Source: Microlunatus panaciterrae (GTDB lineage Bacteria; Actinomycetota; Actinomycetes; Propionibacteriales; Propionibacteriaceae). From it: a DNA stretch of 64,000 nt. The DNA lies in NCBI RefSeq assembly GCF_016907535.1, contig NZ_JAFBCF010000001.1, forward strand, positions 2,976,001 through 3,040,000, in the 5' to 3' direction. Shown in pieces: positions 39,769-48,144 of the stretch. The first letter of the stretch is position 1. Every line of letters begins with the position of its first letter. The notes beneath the pieces were generated by a model. The model ran no database searches, was not told where the DNA came from, and saw only the letters and a list, made by a program, of their open reading frames with translations. The translations under genes and the position numbers were made by a program.

Positions 39769-40803
39769 CTAGACGGGGGTGAGGACCACCTTGCCGATGT
39801 TGCGCCGTTCGGCGAGGTAGCGGTGGGCGTCGGCGGCCCGCGCGAAGGGGAAGGACTTCGCGATCACTGGGCTCAGCCGCCCGCTGGCCAGATCCGCGAG
39901 CAGCGGTGAGGTGATCCGGTCCATGCCGCCTTCACGACGCCACCAGCTCAGCAGGTTGAGCCCGAACACGCCTCGGTTCTGGTTCAGCAGCCGGCCTGCG
40001 TTCCACCAGGGCATGGTGGACGTGGGAATCCGCAGCATGCCCCGAATCGCGGCTCGAAGGCTGCGCCCGTCCTCGTTCAGTGCCTCAGACAGCCCGAACA
40101 TGATCAACCGCCCACCGGGTCGCAGGATCCGGTAGTCCTTGCGGAACGAGGTGGGTCCCATGGCGTCCATCACCACGTCGACACCTTCACCGCTGGTCAG
40201 CCGTCGCACCTCGGCCTGGAAGTCCTGGGTGTGATAGTCGATGGGATGGTGTACGCCGTTGGCCCTGAGGGCGGCGTGCTTGGCGGCGGAGGCGGTACCG
40301 AAGATCTCCGCGCCCACGTTGCGGGCGATCTGCGTGGCGGCGATGCCCACTCCGCCGGCAGCCGCATGGATCAGCACGCGCGTGTCCTCGCGTAAGCCGC
40401 CCATGATGATCAGCGCGGCATAGGCGGTCCCGTAGTTCACACAGAAGGCGGCGCCCTGCTCGAAGCTGAGGGCGTCCGGCATCGGGAAGACGTCCCTGGC
40501 CCGGGCCGTGGCGAGTTCGGCCTGCCCCCCGAACCGTGTCCCCGCCATCACCCGCTGGCCGACCGAGAACCCGGTGACATCGGCGCCGAGCGCCTCCACC
40601 ACTCCGGCCACCTCGTAGCCCAGGACGCAGGGCTTGTCCGGTGTCGCCGGGTAGAGGCCGACGCGGGCCATGGTGTCGGCGAAGTTGAGTCCCGCGGCGC
40701 GGACCGCGATCCGGACCTCCCCGGCTCCCACGGCCGGGGTCGGCCACTCGCGGACTTCCAACACCTCAGGGCCGCCGGTCCGGGTCAGCACCACAGCCTT
40801 CAT
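39769..40803 (-). CDS. Zinc-binding dehydrogenase / quinone oxidoreductase family
   Basis: A 344-residue medium-chain dehydrogenase. The GroES-like half begins MKAVVLTRTGGPEVLEVREW, and the NADP Rossmann motif is HAAAGGVGIAATQIARNVGAE. Cysteine ligands for structural zinc are not seen, consistent with the QOR/enoyl-reductase subfamily. It converges on egtD with a 6-bp gap; its substrate is unknown. Confidence 0.88.
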   Translation of the reverse strand: MKAVVLTRTGGPEVLEVREWPTPAVGAGEVRIAVRAAGLNFADTMARVGLYPATPDKPCVLGYEVAGVVEALGADVTGFSVGQRVMAGTRFGGQAELATARARDVFPMPDALSFEQGAAFCVNYGTAYAALIIMGGLREDTRVLIHAAAGGVGIAATQIARNVGAEIFGTASAAKHAALRANGVHHPIDYHTQDFQAEVRRLTSGEGVDVVMDAMGPTSFRKDYRILRPGGRLIMFGLSEALNEDGRSLRAAIRGMLRIPTSTMPWWNAGRLLNQNRGVFGLNLLSWWRREGGMDRITSPLLADLASGRLSPVIAKSFPFARAADAHRYLAERRNIGKVVLTPV

Positions 40804-40848
40804 GGCACGAACCTACTCGCTCTGCCGCGGTCTGCTCCGCGGACCCAT

Positions 40849-41505
40849 CTACTCCGAGGACAAGGTGAGTAGCCGTTCGGCCAGGTCGCCGGTGGTGACG
40901 CGGAGGTCGGTGAAGCGGAACTCCTGCGGTTCCTGGTTCGCGTGCAGCTGAAGGCCGATCGGGCTCGGGTGCAGCCGTCCGGGTTCGTCGGTGAAATCGA
41001 AGATCTCGGTGCCGTTGGCGGCCATCCGGATCCGGTCGCCGAGCACGAGGATCTCGATCGCGTTCCAGTCGCCGATGTGCTCGGCGTCGTGGTTCCAGAA
41101 GGTCGGGTAGCCGGCCGGTACGACCCGCGACCGACCGTAGGCGTCGAAGATGCCCCAGTCCTGGCAGAACATCAGCAGCGGACCGCGGAAGCCGTACGGG
41201 TCGCCGGCGTCGGTGAACCGCTCACCGCAGGCCGCCACCGCGGAGTGCATGGTCGAATAACCGGGGCCCACGGTCTGCCGTACCCGCAGGGTGAGCCGAA
41301 AGTCGGTGAACGTCTCGTCGCTGAACAGGTAGGTGCTGGTCGGGACGACACCGTCGTTGCGAGCGACGATGGCTCCGTCCTCGACCGACCAGAGAGCGGG
41401 GGCGCCGCTCCAGCCCGTCAGATCCGCGCCGTTGAAGAGGCCGCGCGCTGCGGCCGCGTCGCCGCCGGTGGTGGTCTTACTGTCCGTTGTCATGGAGCCG
41501 ATCAT
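40849..41505 (-). CDS. DUF1080 (concanavalin-like, 3-keto-glucoside hydrolase-type) protein
   Basis: The ~218-residue protein contains ARGLFNGADLTGWSG, VEDGAIVARNDGVVPTSTYLFSDETFTDFRLTLRVR, DWNAIEILVLGDRIRMAANGTEIFDF and PIGLQLHANQEPQEFRFTDLRV, matching DUF1080 beta-sandwich proteins linked with sugar hydrolysis (some act on 3-keto sugars). No signal peptide is evident. Start choices are ATG 41505 or ATG 41493; neither has a clear ribosome site. Confidence 0.78.
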   Translation of the reverse strand: MIGSMTTDSKTTTGGDAAAARGLFNGADLTGWSGAPALWSVEDGAIVARNDGVVPTSTYLFSDETFTDFRLTLRVRQTVGPGYSTMHSAVAACGERFTDAGDPYGFRGPLLMFCQDWGIFDAYGRSRVVPAGYPTFWNHDAEHIGDWNAIEILVLGDRIRMAANGTEIFDFTDEPGRLHPSPIGLQLHANQEPQEFRFTDLRVTTGDLAERLLTLSSE

Positions 41506-41675
41506 GACAGGCCGGCCGAGACGGCGTCGTCTGGGTTGTCTGCGGCCTCCGCGTTCCGAGCATGATCCTTGGCACCATGGGTTTCGGCGGCACTGGCTGG
41601 GCGACACCCTGAGGCAAGATCGATGTCAAGGGCGCACCCAGGCAGATCGGACTGGCCACTGGCCGGGTCGAACGG

Positions 41676-41751
<76 letters not shown>

Positions 41752-41811
41752 GCGAGAGGAAACATTAGCAAAGGCCCCGCGAAACCCGAAATCGACCACC
41801 AAGACGTCGCG

Positions 41812-43359
41812 TCAGTCCGCGTCGAGCACCGCCATCGCGGCGTTGTGCCCGCCCAGACCGCTGACGGCCCCGCCCCGAGTGGCACCGGACCCGCAGAGCA
41901 GGATCCCCGGATGACCGATGGCCACCCCCCAACGTTTGCCCGGGGTATCGGCCGGAGCGCCATCAGCCAGCCACGGCCAGGCCAGGTCGCCGTGGAAGAT
42001 GTGGCCGCCGGGCATCCCCACCGCCGCCTCGATGTCGAGTGGTGTCATCACCTCGACGCAGGGCTGACCCTGGGCGTCCACGGCCAGGCAGTCGTCGAGC
42101 GGCTCGGCCAGCACCTGCTGCAGGCTGCCCAGGGCCTTGGTCCTGACCTCTTCGCGAGCGCCGTCGGGGTCGCTGCGGAACAGCCGGGCGGGCGTGTGCA
42201 GCCCGAACAGCGTGAGGGTGTGATAGCCGGCTCGCTGCAGCTCCGGGCTGAGGATCGAGGGGTCGGTCAGGCTGTGGCAGTAGACCTCGCAGGGGACCGG
42301 GTCCGGGATCTGTCCGGCCTCGGCCTCGGCGTACGCCGCCTCCAGCCGTCCATACCCCTGGCCGAGGTGCAGGGTGCCGGCGAAGCCGATCCGCGGGTCG
42401 ATGCCGGAACGGAACCGGGGCAGCCTTCGGACCACGATGTTGATCTTGGTCTGACTTCCCTCCGGCTCCTCGTCGTCGTTGCTGCCGAGCAGTCGCGCCA
42501 GCACCGCGGGGGCGCAGTTGACCAGAACGTGCCGCGCGTGCAGCTCCGAACCGTCGGCGATCCGGACGGTGCCGCCGCCGGCCGGGTCGGGTGTCAGTGC
42601 GGTCACCGCTGCCTTGGTACGGAGGGTCGTACCGGCTGCGACGGCGGCTCGGTGCAGCGCAGCGGCTACCGCACCCATGCCACCCACCGGCACCTTCCAC
42701 TCACCGGTACCGTTGCCGATCACGTGATAGAGGAAGCAACGGTTCTGTCGCAGGGACGCGTCGTGGGCACGGGTGAAGATGCCGATCAGGGCATCTGTCA
42801 GCAGGATCCCGCGGAGGGTGTCGTCGGTGAGCGTCGACTCCAGCAGCTCGCCGATCGGCCGCTCGACCAGGCTGCGCCACAGCTGCGGATCGACGCGTCG
42901 GCGCAGCTCGGAAGCGCGGGGGAGGGGCGAGGTCAGGGTCGGCGCCACCACGGCCGCGAACTCTTTGATGGCCTGCTCGAGCTGACGCCAGGCTTCGTAG
43001 TCGGCGTCGTCACCCGTGGCTGCTGTGAACGACTCTCGTGTCGCTGCACCCTCCTCGCGTTCGACCAGCACGCCGCCCTCGCCGACCGGCGTGTAGGAGG
43101 CGACCGGTCGCGACCTCAGCTCGAGGTCCAGGCCGAGGTCGTCGATGATCGACTGCGGCAGAACCGAGACGAGGTAGGAGAACCGCGACAGCCGGGCATC
43201 GACGCCGTCGAACACCTGGGCGCTGGCGACAGCGCCGCCGAGGGTGTCGCGGGCCTCCAGCACCGTGACCGAGCGACCGGCCCGGGCCAGGTAGCTGGCG
43301 GCGACCAACCCGTTGTGGCCGCCGCCGATGATGATCACATCACCATGATCAGCTGGCAT
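41812..43359 (-). CDS. FAD-dependent oxidoreductase of the phytoene desaturase/amine oxidase type
   Basis: A 515-residue flavoprotein. The N-terminal dinucleotide motif is DVIIIGGGHNGLVAASYLARAGRSVTVLEARDTLGGAVAS, and the C-terminus has the second FAD motif WGVAIGHPGILLCGSGATRGGAVSGLGGHNAAM. It resembles crtI-like and pyridine nucleotide-disulfide desaturases; no carotenoid genes are nearby, so the substrate is unknown. The aldo-keto reductase lies just upstream on the same strand (3-bp gap) and may be cotranscribed. Confidence 0.88.
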   Translation of the reverse strand: MPADHGDVIIIGGGHNGLVAASYLARAGRSVTVLEARDTLGGAVASAQVFDGVDARLSRFSYLVSVLPQSIIDDLGLDLELRSRPVASYTPVGEGGVLVEREEGAATRESFTAATGDDADYEAWRQLEQAIKEFAAVVAPTLTSPLPRASELRRRVDPQLWRSLVERPIGELLESTLTDDTLRGILLTDALIGIFTRAHDASLRQNRCFLYHVIGNGTGEWKVPVGGMGAVAAALHRAAVAAGTTLRTKAAVTALTPDPAGGGTVRIADGSELHARHVLVNCAPAVLARLLGSNDDEEPEGSQTKINIVVRRLPRFRSGIDPRIGFAGTLHLGQGYGRLEAAYAEAEAGQIPDPVPCEVYCHSLTDPSILSPELQRAGYHTLTLFGLHTPARLFRSDPDGAREEVRTKALGSLQQVLAEPLDDCLAVDAQGQPCVEVMTPLDIEAAVGMPGGHIFHGDLAWPWLADGAPADTPGKRWGVAIGHPGILLCGSGATRGGAVSGLGGHNAAMAVLDAD

Positions 43360-43362
43360 CGC

Positions 43363-44247
43363 TCACCGAGGTCCGCCGGTGGCCGAGCACCGGTCCAGCT
43401 CCTCACCGCTGAGCACGAGCTGGGTGGCGAGGGCGGAGTCGATGATCGACTCCGGCCGGCTGGCCCCAGGGATGGGGATCACATGATCACCGAGGCTGAG
43501 CTCCCAGGCGAGGACCACCTGCTGCGGGCTGACGCCGTGATCCCGGCCGATCTCGGCGAACGCGGCGTACCGGTCGCCGATCTCCTTGGCCGCGCTGCCG
43601 GTGCCGCCCAGTGGGCTCCAGGGCAGGAACGCGACGCCGTGCTTGCCGCACAGCTCCAGTTCGTCCTGCGAGGAGCGGAACCTGGGCGAGAACTCGTTCT
43701 GGACGCTGGCCAGACCGCCCTCGCCGAGCACCTCGAGGGCGACCTCGATCTCCTCCACGTTGGCGTTGGAGATGCCGACAGCCTTGATCTTGCCCTCGTC
43801 CTGGAGCTGCTTGAAGGTCTCGACCACCTCGCCGTACACCCGCCAGCGGTCCGGCCGGTGCCACTGGTAGAGGTCGATGACGTCGACGTCGAGCGCCCGC
43901 AGCGAGGCCTCGACGGCCTTCCGCAGATACTCCGGCGACCCGTCCCGGCCCCACTGCTCGCCCTCGGCGCGGGTGATTCCACCCTTGGTCCCGACGATGA
44001 CGCCGTCGGTGCTGCCGCCGTACGTCTTCAGGGCCTTGCCCACGATCTGCTCGTTGTGGCCCATCGTGTCCCAGCTCGGGGCATAGATGTCGGCGGTGTC
44101 GATGTAGGTGACGCCGGCGTCGAGCGCGGCGTGCACGGTGGCGAGGGCCTGGGCCTCGTCCGGCCTGGCGTTGTTGCCCATGGAGAGCGGCATGGCGCCC
44201 AGCCCGATGGCGGAAACGGTGAACGGTCCAAGTGTGCGTGTCTGCAT
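43363..44247 (-). CDS. Aldo/keto reductase
   Basis: A 294-residue NADPH-dependent TIM barrel. The catalytic tetrad is partly visible: DTADIYAP (Asp/Tyr region) and YQWHRPDRWRVY with the conserved histidine context. SLRALDVDVIDLYQWHRPD and ERGVEE-like segments FEFSP... match the YhdN/PLD subset; the C-terminal NADPH loop HVIPIPGASRPESIIDS is clear. Substrate unknown. Confidence 0.9.
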   Translation of the reverse strand: MQTRTLGPFTVSAIGLGAMPLSMGNNARPDEAQALATVHAALDAGVTYIDTADIYAPSWDTMGHNEQIVGKALKTYGGSTDGVIVGTKGGITRAEGEQWGRDGSPEYLRKAVEASLRALDVDVIDLYQWHRPDRWRVYGEVVETFKQLQDEGKIKAVGISNANVEEIEVALEVLGEGGLASVQNEFSPRFRSSQDELELCGKHGVAFLPWSPLGGTGSAAKEIGDRYAAFAEIGRDHGVSPQQVVLAWELSLGDHVIPIPGASRPESIIDSALATQLVLSGEELDRCSATGGPR

Positions 44248-44286
44248 GGTGTGCAGGCTATCGGGTGGGCCACGAAGCCAAGAAAA

Positions 44287-44347
44287 CAGTCACTGAGCCA
44301 GGGGAATCTCCCTGGCTGAGTGACTGATTCCCAAGCCGACTTGGGAA
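44287..44347 (-). terminator. Double-hairpin terminator for murT-gatD
   Basis: Two hairpins stand in tandem after the gatD stop as read on the minus strand. A perfect 8-bp stem with a CCGA loop is 44328-44347 (TTCCCAAG/CTTGGGAA). A 17-bp stem with one mismatch and a 6-nt loop is 44287-44326 (CAGTCACT...AGTGACTG). On the minus strand it is followed by TGTTTTCTT, so the second hairpin looks like a rho-independent terminator. Confidence 0.8.
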
Positions 44348-44381
44348 ACCGACACCCGCACGCCCCCGGCCCAACGCGGGG

Positions 44382-45107
44382 TCAGCGGGCGGAGCGGCGG
44401 ACCGCGACCAGCCGCTGTCGGCGCAGCTCATCCAGCTCGGGCCGGGGGAGTGGCGGAAGGGTGGTGTCCAGGGCGAGCCCGAGCACATGGTCGGCCAGGG
44501 CCGGGTTGCGGGCCAGCACGGGTCCGTGCGGGTAGGTCCCGATGACGGTGCCGGCGACGGCCCCCTCGGTGCCGTCATTGCAGTTGCCGACGCCGATCTC
44601 GACCCGGGCGAGCGGCCGGGCCGACGGGCCGAGCCGGGTGTAGCCGCCATGGTTCTCGAACCCGGTGATCCACTGCTCGTCGCCGTCATGTCCCTCCCAG
44701 CGGGTCAGGATCTCACCGACCGCACGGACCGGACCCCGGGTGGTGGTGACGTCCAGCAAACCCAGGCCCTCGATGGCCTCCTCGTTGTCACCGACGGTGA
44801 ACGAGCGGCCGACGATCTGATAGCCGGCGCAGACCGCGAACACCACCGCACCGCGGTCGACAGCACGGTGCAGCCCGCCGTCGGCCTGCAGCGCCCGGAC
44901 GGCCGAGATCTGGGCCGAGTCCTCGCCGCCGCCGAGCAGATAGACCGAGCCGGTGTCCGGCAGCGGGTCGCCCGGCTCGACCACGGTCAGCACCGGGTCG
45001 TAGCCGTGCCAGGCCAGCCGCTTCGCCAGCACGGTGGCGTTGCCGCGGTCGCCGTAGATGCCGAGCAGGGACTGATAGACGAGGACGATCTCGACGCGTT
45101 CGGCCAT
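44382..45107 (-). CDS. gatD: Lipid II isoglutaminyl synthase, glutaminase subunit GatD
   Basis: A 241-residue class I amidotransferase that supplies ammonia for lipid II amidation. The nucleophile is C93 in VVFAVCAGYQIVG, and the histidine lies in IGTYPHGPVLARNP. It sits three bases after murT and should form the MurT/GatD complex on the inner membrane. Confidence 0.93.
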   Translation of the reverse strand: MAERVEIVLVYQSLLGIYGDRGNATVLAKRLAWHGYDPVLTVVEPGDPLPDTGSVYLLGGGEDSAQISAVRALQADGGLHRAVDRGAVVFAVCAGYQIVGRSFTVGDNEEAIEGLGLLDVTTTRGPVRAVGEILTRWEGHDGDEQWITGFENHGGYTRLGPSARPLARVEIGVGNCNDGTEGAVAGTVIGTYPHGPVLARNPALADHVLGLALDTTLPPLPRPELDELRRQRLVAVRRSAR

Positions 45108-45110
45108 GGC

Positions 45111-46433
45111 CTAGACGCCTCCCATCTTGCGGAGCTTCTGGAACGGGGTGTAGGTGGCGATCACGTCGACCGGGGCGAGGTGGCCGGCCAGTGCGGCGGT
45201 CAGGTCCGGTACGCAGCGGTGCTCGACTCCGGCGTACGTCAGCCGTACCGCCAGGTCCTGGGCGCGCGGACCGGTCGCCACCACGGTACGGCCGGCGAGC
45301 TGCTCGAAGTCCACGTCCCACAGCCAGGACACGTCGCGGCCGTCGGCGGCCGCCGAGTCGATCGCCAGGATCACGGTGTCGGTCTGCGCCAGAGGCAGAG
45401 CCTCGGCCCAGCCGGCCGGGTTCTTGGCCAGCAGCAGCCGGGCGGTGGTCTCGCCGTACCGGGCGGTGGCGAACCGGCCGGCCGGCGAGGTGACCGTACG
45501 CATGCCGACCAGGGCGGTGTCGGCGTCGATGCCCATCAGCTGGGCCGCTGCCAACGCACAGGCCGCGTTGGAGACGTTGAACGAGCCGGGCACGTTGAGC
45601 TGCGGGTCCCAGCGGTGGCCCTCGGGGTCGACGATGCTGCCGTCGACCACCGCATAGTCCGCCTTCGGCTGCGCCAGCTCACAGCCGGTGCAGTGCCAGT
45701 CGCCGCCGGTGCCCGCCTCAGGGTCAGGTTGGTCACGCACCAGGTTGGCCCCGCAGTTCGGGCACAGGGAGGCATCCTGGATCCAGGTTGTGGCCGTGTC
45801 GACCCAGATCACCTTGCGGGCCGTCTGGGCGGCCCACACGATCAGCGGCTCGTCCGCGTTGGCGACGACCACCGGTCCGTCCAGGCCAACCGCGTCGAGC
45901 GCGTTGCGCCAGCTCCGGCCGAGGCCCTTGATCTCGTGGTGCCGGTCCAGCTGGTCACGGCTGAAGTTCAGCAGCACCAGCACCTCCGGTCGGCCCAGCC
46001 GGACCATGTCGGCGACCACCCGTTCGTCGGTCTCGAGGATCGCGATGTCGGCCCGCGGCCGCTCAGAGAGTGCCGAGGCGATGCCATGGTGCAGGTTGGC
46101 GCCGTCGGCGTTGTGCACCAGGCGATAGGTGTCCCGGCCGAGCGAGGCACGGACGGCGGCGGCCAGGAAGTGCGTGGTGGTGGTCTTGCCGTTGGTCCCG
46201 GACACCATCGCCACCCGCTTGCCCACCAGCAGCTTGGCCAGCGCCTGCGGGTCGAGCTGCATCATCACCTTGCCGCGAATGGACGCCCCGCTGCCGCGGC
46301 CGGCGATCTTCGATGCGGTCGCTGCCACCCGACCGGCCAGGGTGGCGGCCTTCAGCCGGACGGTGGCCGTCGGCCGGCGGGAGCGGAGCCGGCCGGCCCG
46401 GGAGCCGTGGTCTTCGTTGGGGGATGGGGCCAT
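45111..46433 (-). CDS. murT: Lipid II isoglutaminyl synthase, Mur ligase subunit MurT
   Basis: A ~440-residue Mur-ligase homologue. Walker A is VSGTNGKTTTTHFL, followed by VLLNFSRDQLDRHHEIK and the zinc-ribbon cysteines CPNCG and CTGCELA. The C-terminal DUF1727 part is RTVVATGPRAQDLAVRL... TYTPFQKLRKMGGV. With GatD it amidates the glutamate of lipid II to isoglutamine. ATG at 46433 is chosen; the longer frame up to 46733 encodes an unlikely basic extension. Confidence 0.92.
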   Translation of the reverse strand: MAPSPNEDHGSRAGRLRSRRPTATVRLKAATLAGRVAATASKIAGRGSGASIRGKVMMQLDPQALAKLLVGKRVAMVSGTNGKTTTTHFLAAAVRASLGRDTYRLVHNADGANLHHGIASALSERPRADIAILETDERVVADMVRLGRPEVLVLLNFSRDQLDRHHEIKGLGRSWRNALDAVGLDGPVVVANADEPLIVWAAQTARKVIWVDTATTWIQDASLCPNCGANLVRDQPDPEAGTGGDWHCTGCELAQPKADYAVVDGSIVDPEGHRWDPQLNVPGSFNVSNAACALAAAQLMGIDADTALVGMRTVTSPAGRFATARYGETTARLLLAKNPAGWAEALPLAQTDTVILAIDSAAADGRDVSWLWDVDFEQLAGRTVVATGPRAQDLAVRLTYAGVEHRCVPDLTAALAGHLAPVDVIATYTPFQKLRKMGGV

Positions 46434-46874
46434 AGCGTCGTCGTCGCCTGTCGTCGTCGGGGGTCGTACGGGAGTCGGGCCGTCACGCGGCCGGGTCAGG
46501 GCCGGCCTCAGCTGCCGGCGGCTGCGCCGGTGGCTGCAGCGCCAGTATCTCATTCGGGTGGACGGCGGCCCTGAAGGTGCGCTTTCGCGTCCACAGGCAA
46601 TGCACAGCGGAGGCAGTGCGCCGTCTGGACCTCGGGTACGGCTCACCGGGGGCACCATCGGGTGGACCACGTCGCCCCGCTGAACGTGGACAGAAATGAC
46701 TGTGGGCCGTACCCCGAAGGGCACGACCCACAACTCACCACGGGGTGCCTGGGTAGCACGTTCGGCAACTCCTCCCCGAAGACAAAGACCCTAGTTAACC
46801 GCATGAATCGTGGGGTCTACGAGGTCTCCCGGCGTCCCCAGATTAGCGCTCCGAGGGACGATCGGGGGCCAGTC
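46434..46874. other. Intergenic region at the edge of the accessory island
   Basis: About 440 bp separate murT from the HTH gene. I see no supportable gene; a plus-strand open frame from 46662 leads into the HTH gene but its first ~70 residues look non-coding. GC content drops from here rightwards, so the island boundary probably lies in this stretch or just after; no integrase or direct repeat was recognised. Confidence 0.5.
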
Positions 46875-47204
46875 GTGAGGACTGTCGAGACGGCTCAAAC
46901 TTTTCTGACCGCTGCTGAGGTGGACTTTCTCGTCGGCGACTACCTGGCCGGGATGGGCGTCAAGCAGCTCGCCGAGCGGTACGGAATCCATCGTGCCACG
47001 GTGTTCTCCCACCTCCGCCGCCGGAACGTGCCGAGTCGTCGACCGGGGCTGGGCTTCGACGAGAAGGCGGAGGCCGTGCGGCTGGCGCGAGCAGGTGTCT
47101 CGATGCGGGCGATCGGTCGCCGGATGGGCGTAGACCGCAAGGCCGTGCGAGCGGCGCTGGTCGAGGCTGGGCTCATCATGGACAACACCAGCCAACGTTC
47201 GTGA
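46875..47204 (+). CDS. Solo double-HTH protein, recombinase C-terminal-like
   Basis: A ~109-residue protein (GTG 46875, GGGGG upstream) with two HTH motifs: VKQLAERYGIHRATVFSHLRRR and VSMRAIGRRMGVDRKAVRAALVEAG. This pair is typical of the C-terminal DNA-binding end of actinobacterial serine recombinases, but the catalytic domain is missing. It may be a recombinase remnant or a small regulator at the island edge. Confidence 0.65.
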   Translation: MRTVETAQTFLTAAEVDFLVGDYLAGMGVKQLAERYGIHRATVFSHLRRRNVPSRRPGLGFDEKAEAVRLARAGVSMRAIGRRMGVDRKAVRAALVEAGLIMDNTSQRS

Positions 47205-47395
47205 GCAACGTTCGGACAGCTGCCGCGATTTGGCCTGGACAATGGGCCCGAGATGGCCCAATCTGGCGGTCTGTGTGTGTCGAACCTGGCGAAGACTGAA
47301 CGACGGAGCGCCACGTATGGTTCATAGAATGACGGAATCACGACTAGAAGTGAAGTTACGTGCTATGGTCTTCGTGACGACGAAGGAGGAGTGCA

Positions 47396-48142
47396 GTGGC
47401 TCATCAGCACGACAGCGACGACTGGCGCAGCGAGTTTCAGTCGACGGAGCTTGCAGCACTTCGGGCGCGAATCCCGGCCGCCATCCAACAGAGTCAGGAG
47501 CGCTCGGCCCGTGCCCAAGCGGCGTATGACGATCCCGACGGGGATCAGGACGTCTATGGAGCGGGCATGGCCCGAGGAGCGCAGAAGGAGCTTCGCGCAC
47601 TCCTGTCAGACTTGCCTACCTACCGTGAAACGAAGGTTGCCAGCACCCGCCGGGTGCTGACCTTCGTCGGCAACACGCTGATCTTCGCGCAGCGCGTTGG
47701 CAAGCAGATGCCCCGTAACTTCCGACGGGTTCGGCTTAGTTACTTGCCCGACTCACGCCGTGAGCTTCTCTCGAAGACGAGCAACGTCAAGTACTCGGAC
47801 CCCGGGCTCTTTGACATCAACGAGGTCCTCGACGGAGATCAGTCCGCGTCGCTTGAGGATGCGCTCAGCCACGTAGAAATGGCTGTTCCGCGCACGACGC
47901 TCTTCGTTCCGTACTACAGCAGCACGCCGCAAGGCGTTGGAACTATCTACTTCGCCCCCGCGAGGCTGAATGGTCGGTACTTGGAGTTCACGGACCCCGA
48001 GCGGCTCACCTACGAACGCACGCCTTCCTCGGTCGAGGCTCCGCGCAACGCGTTGAGGCCGGTCGCTGGCTTCAACAGCGGTGATCGCCCGCGCACCTCG
48101 GTGAAACTGCGCAAGCAGCGGTCCGAGCAGGAAGGCAGCTGA
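47396..48142 (+). CDS. Unknown protein paired with the ImmA/IrrE gene
   Basis: I do not recognise a family for this 248-residue protein. GTG at 47396 has AAGGAGGA upstream. The N-terminal half is helical (ELAALRARIPAAIQQSQERSARAQAAYDD), the rest mixed with VPYYSSTPQGVGTIYFAPARLNG. No signal or membrane segment. It ends two bases before the XRE-ImmA/IrrE gene, a layout typical of a two-gene regulatory or toxin-antitoxin-like module. Confidence 0.7.
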   Translation: MAHQHDSDDWRSEFQSTELAALRARIPAAIQQSQERSARAQAAYDDPDGDQDVYGAGMARGAQKELRALLSDLPTYRETKVASTRRVLTFVGNTLIFAQRVGKQMPRNFRRVRLSYLPDSRRELLSKTSNVKYSDPGLFDINEVLDGDQSASLEDALSHVEMAVPRTTLFVPYYSSTPQGVGTIYFAPARLNGRYLEFTDPERLTYERTPSSVEAPRNALRPVAGFNSGDRPRTSVKLRKQRSEQEGS

Positions 48143-48144
48143 CC

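Noticed and set aside
41845-44319. Very long plus-strand open frame (about 824 codons)
   Set aside because: It lies exactly antisense to the FAD oxidoreductase and aldo-keto reductase, is rich in Arg/Gly/Gln/His without any domain, and is the usual shadow of high-GC coding DNA.
44487-46574. Plus-strand open frame of about 695 codons antisense to murT-gatD
   Set aside because: Low-complexity shadow of two well-supported genes.
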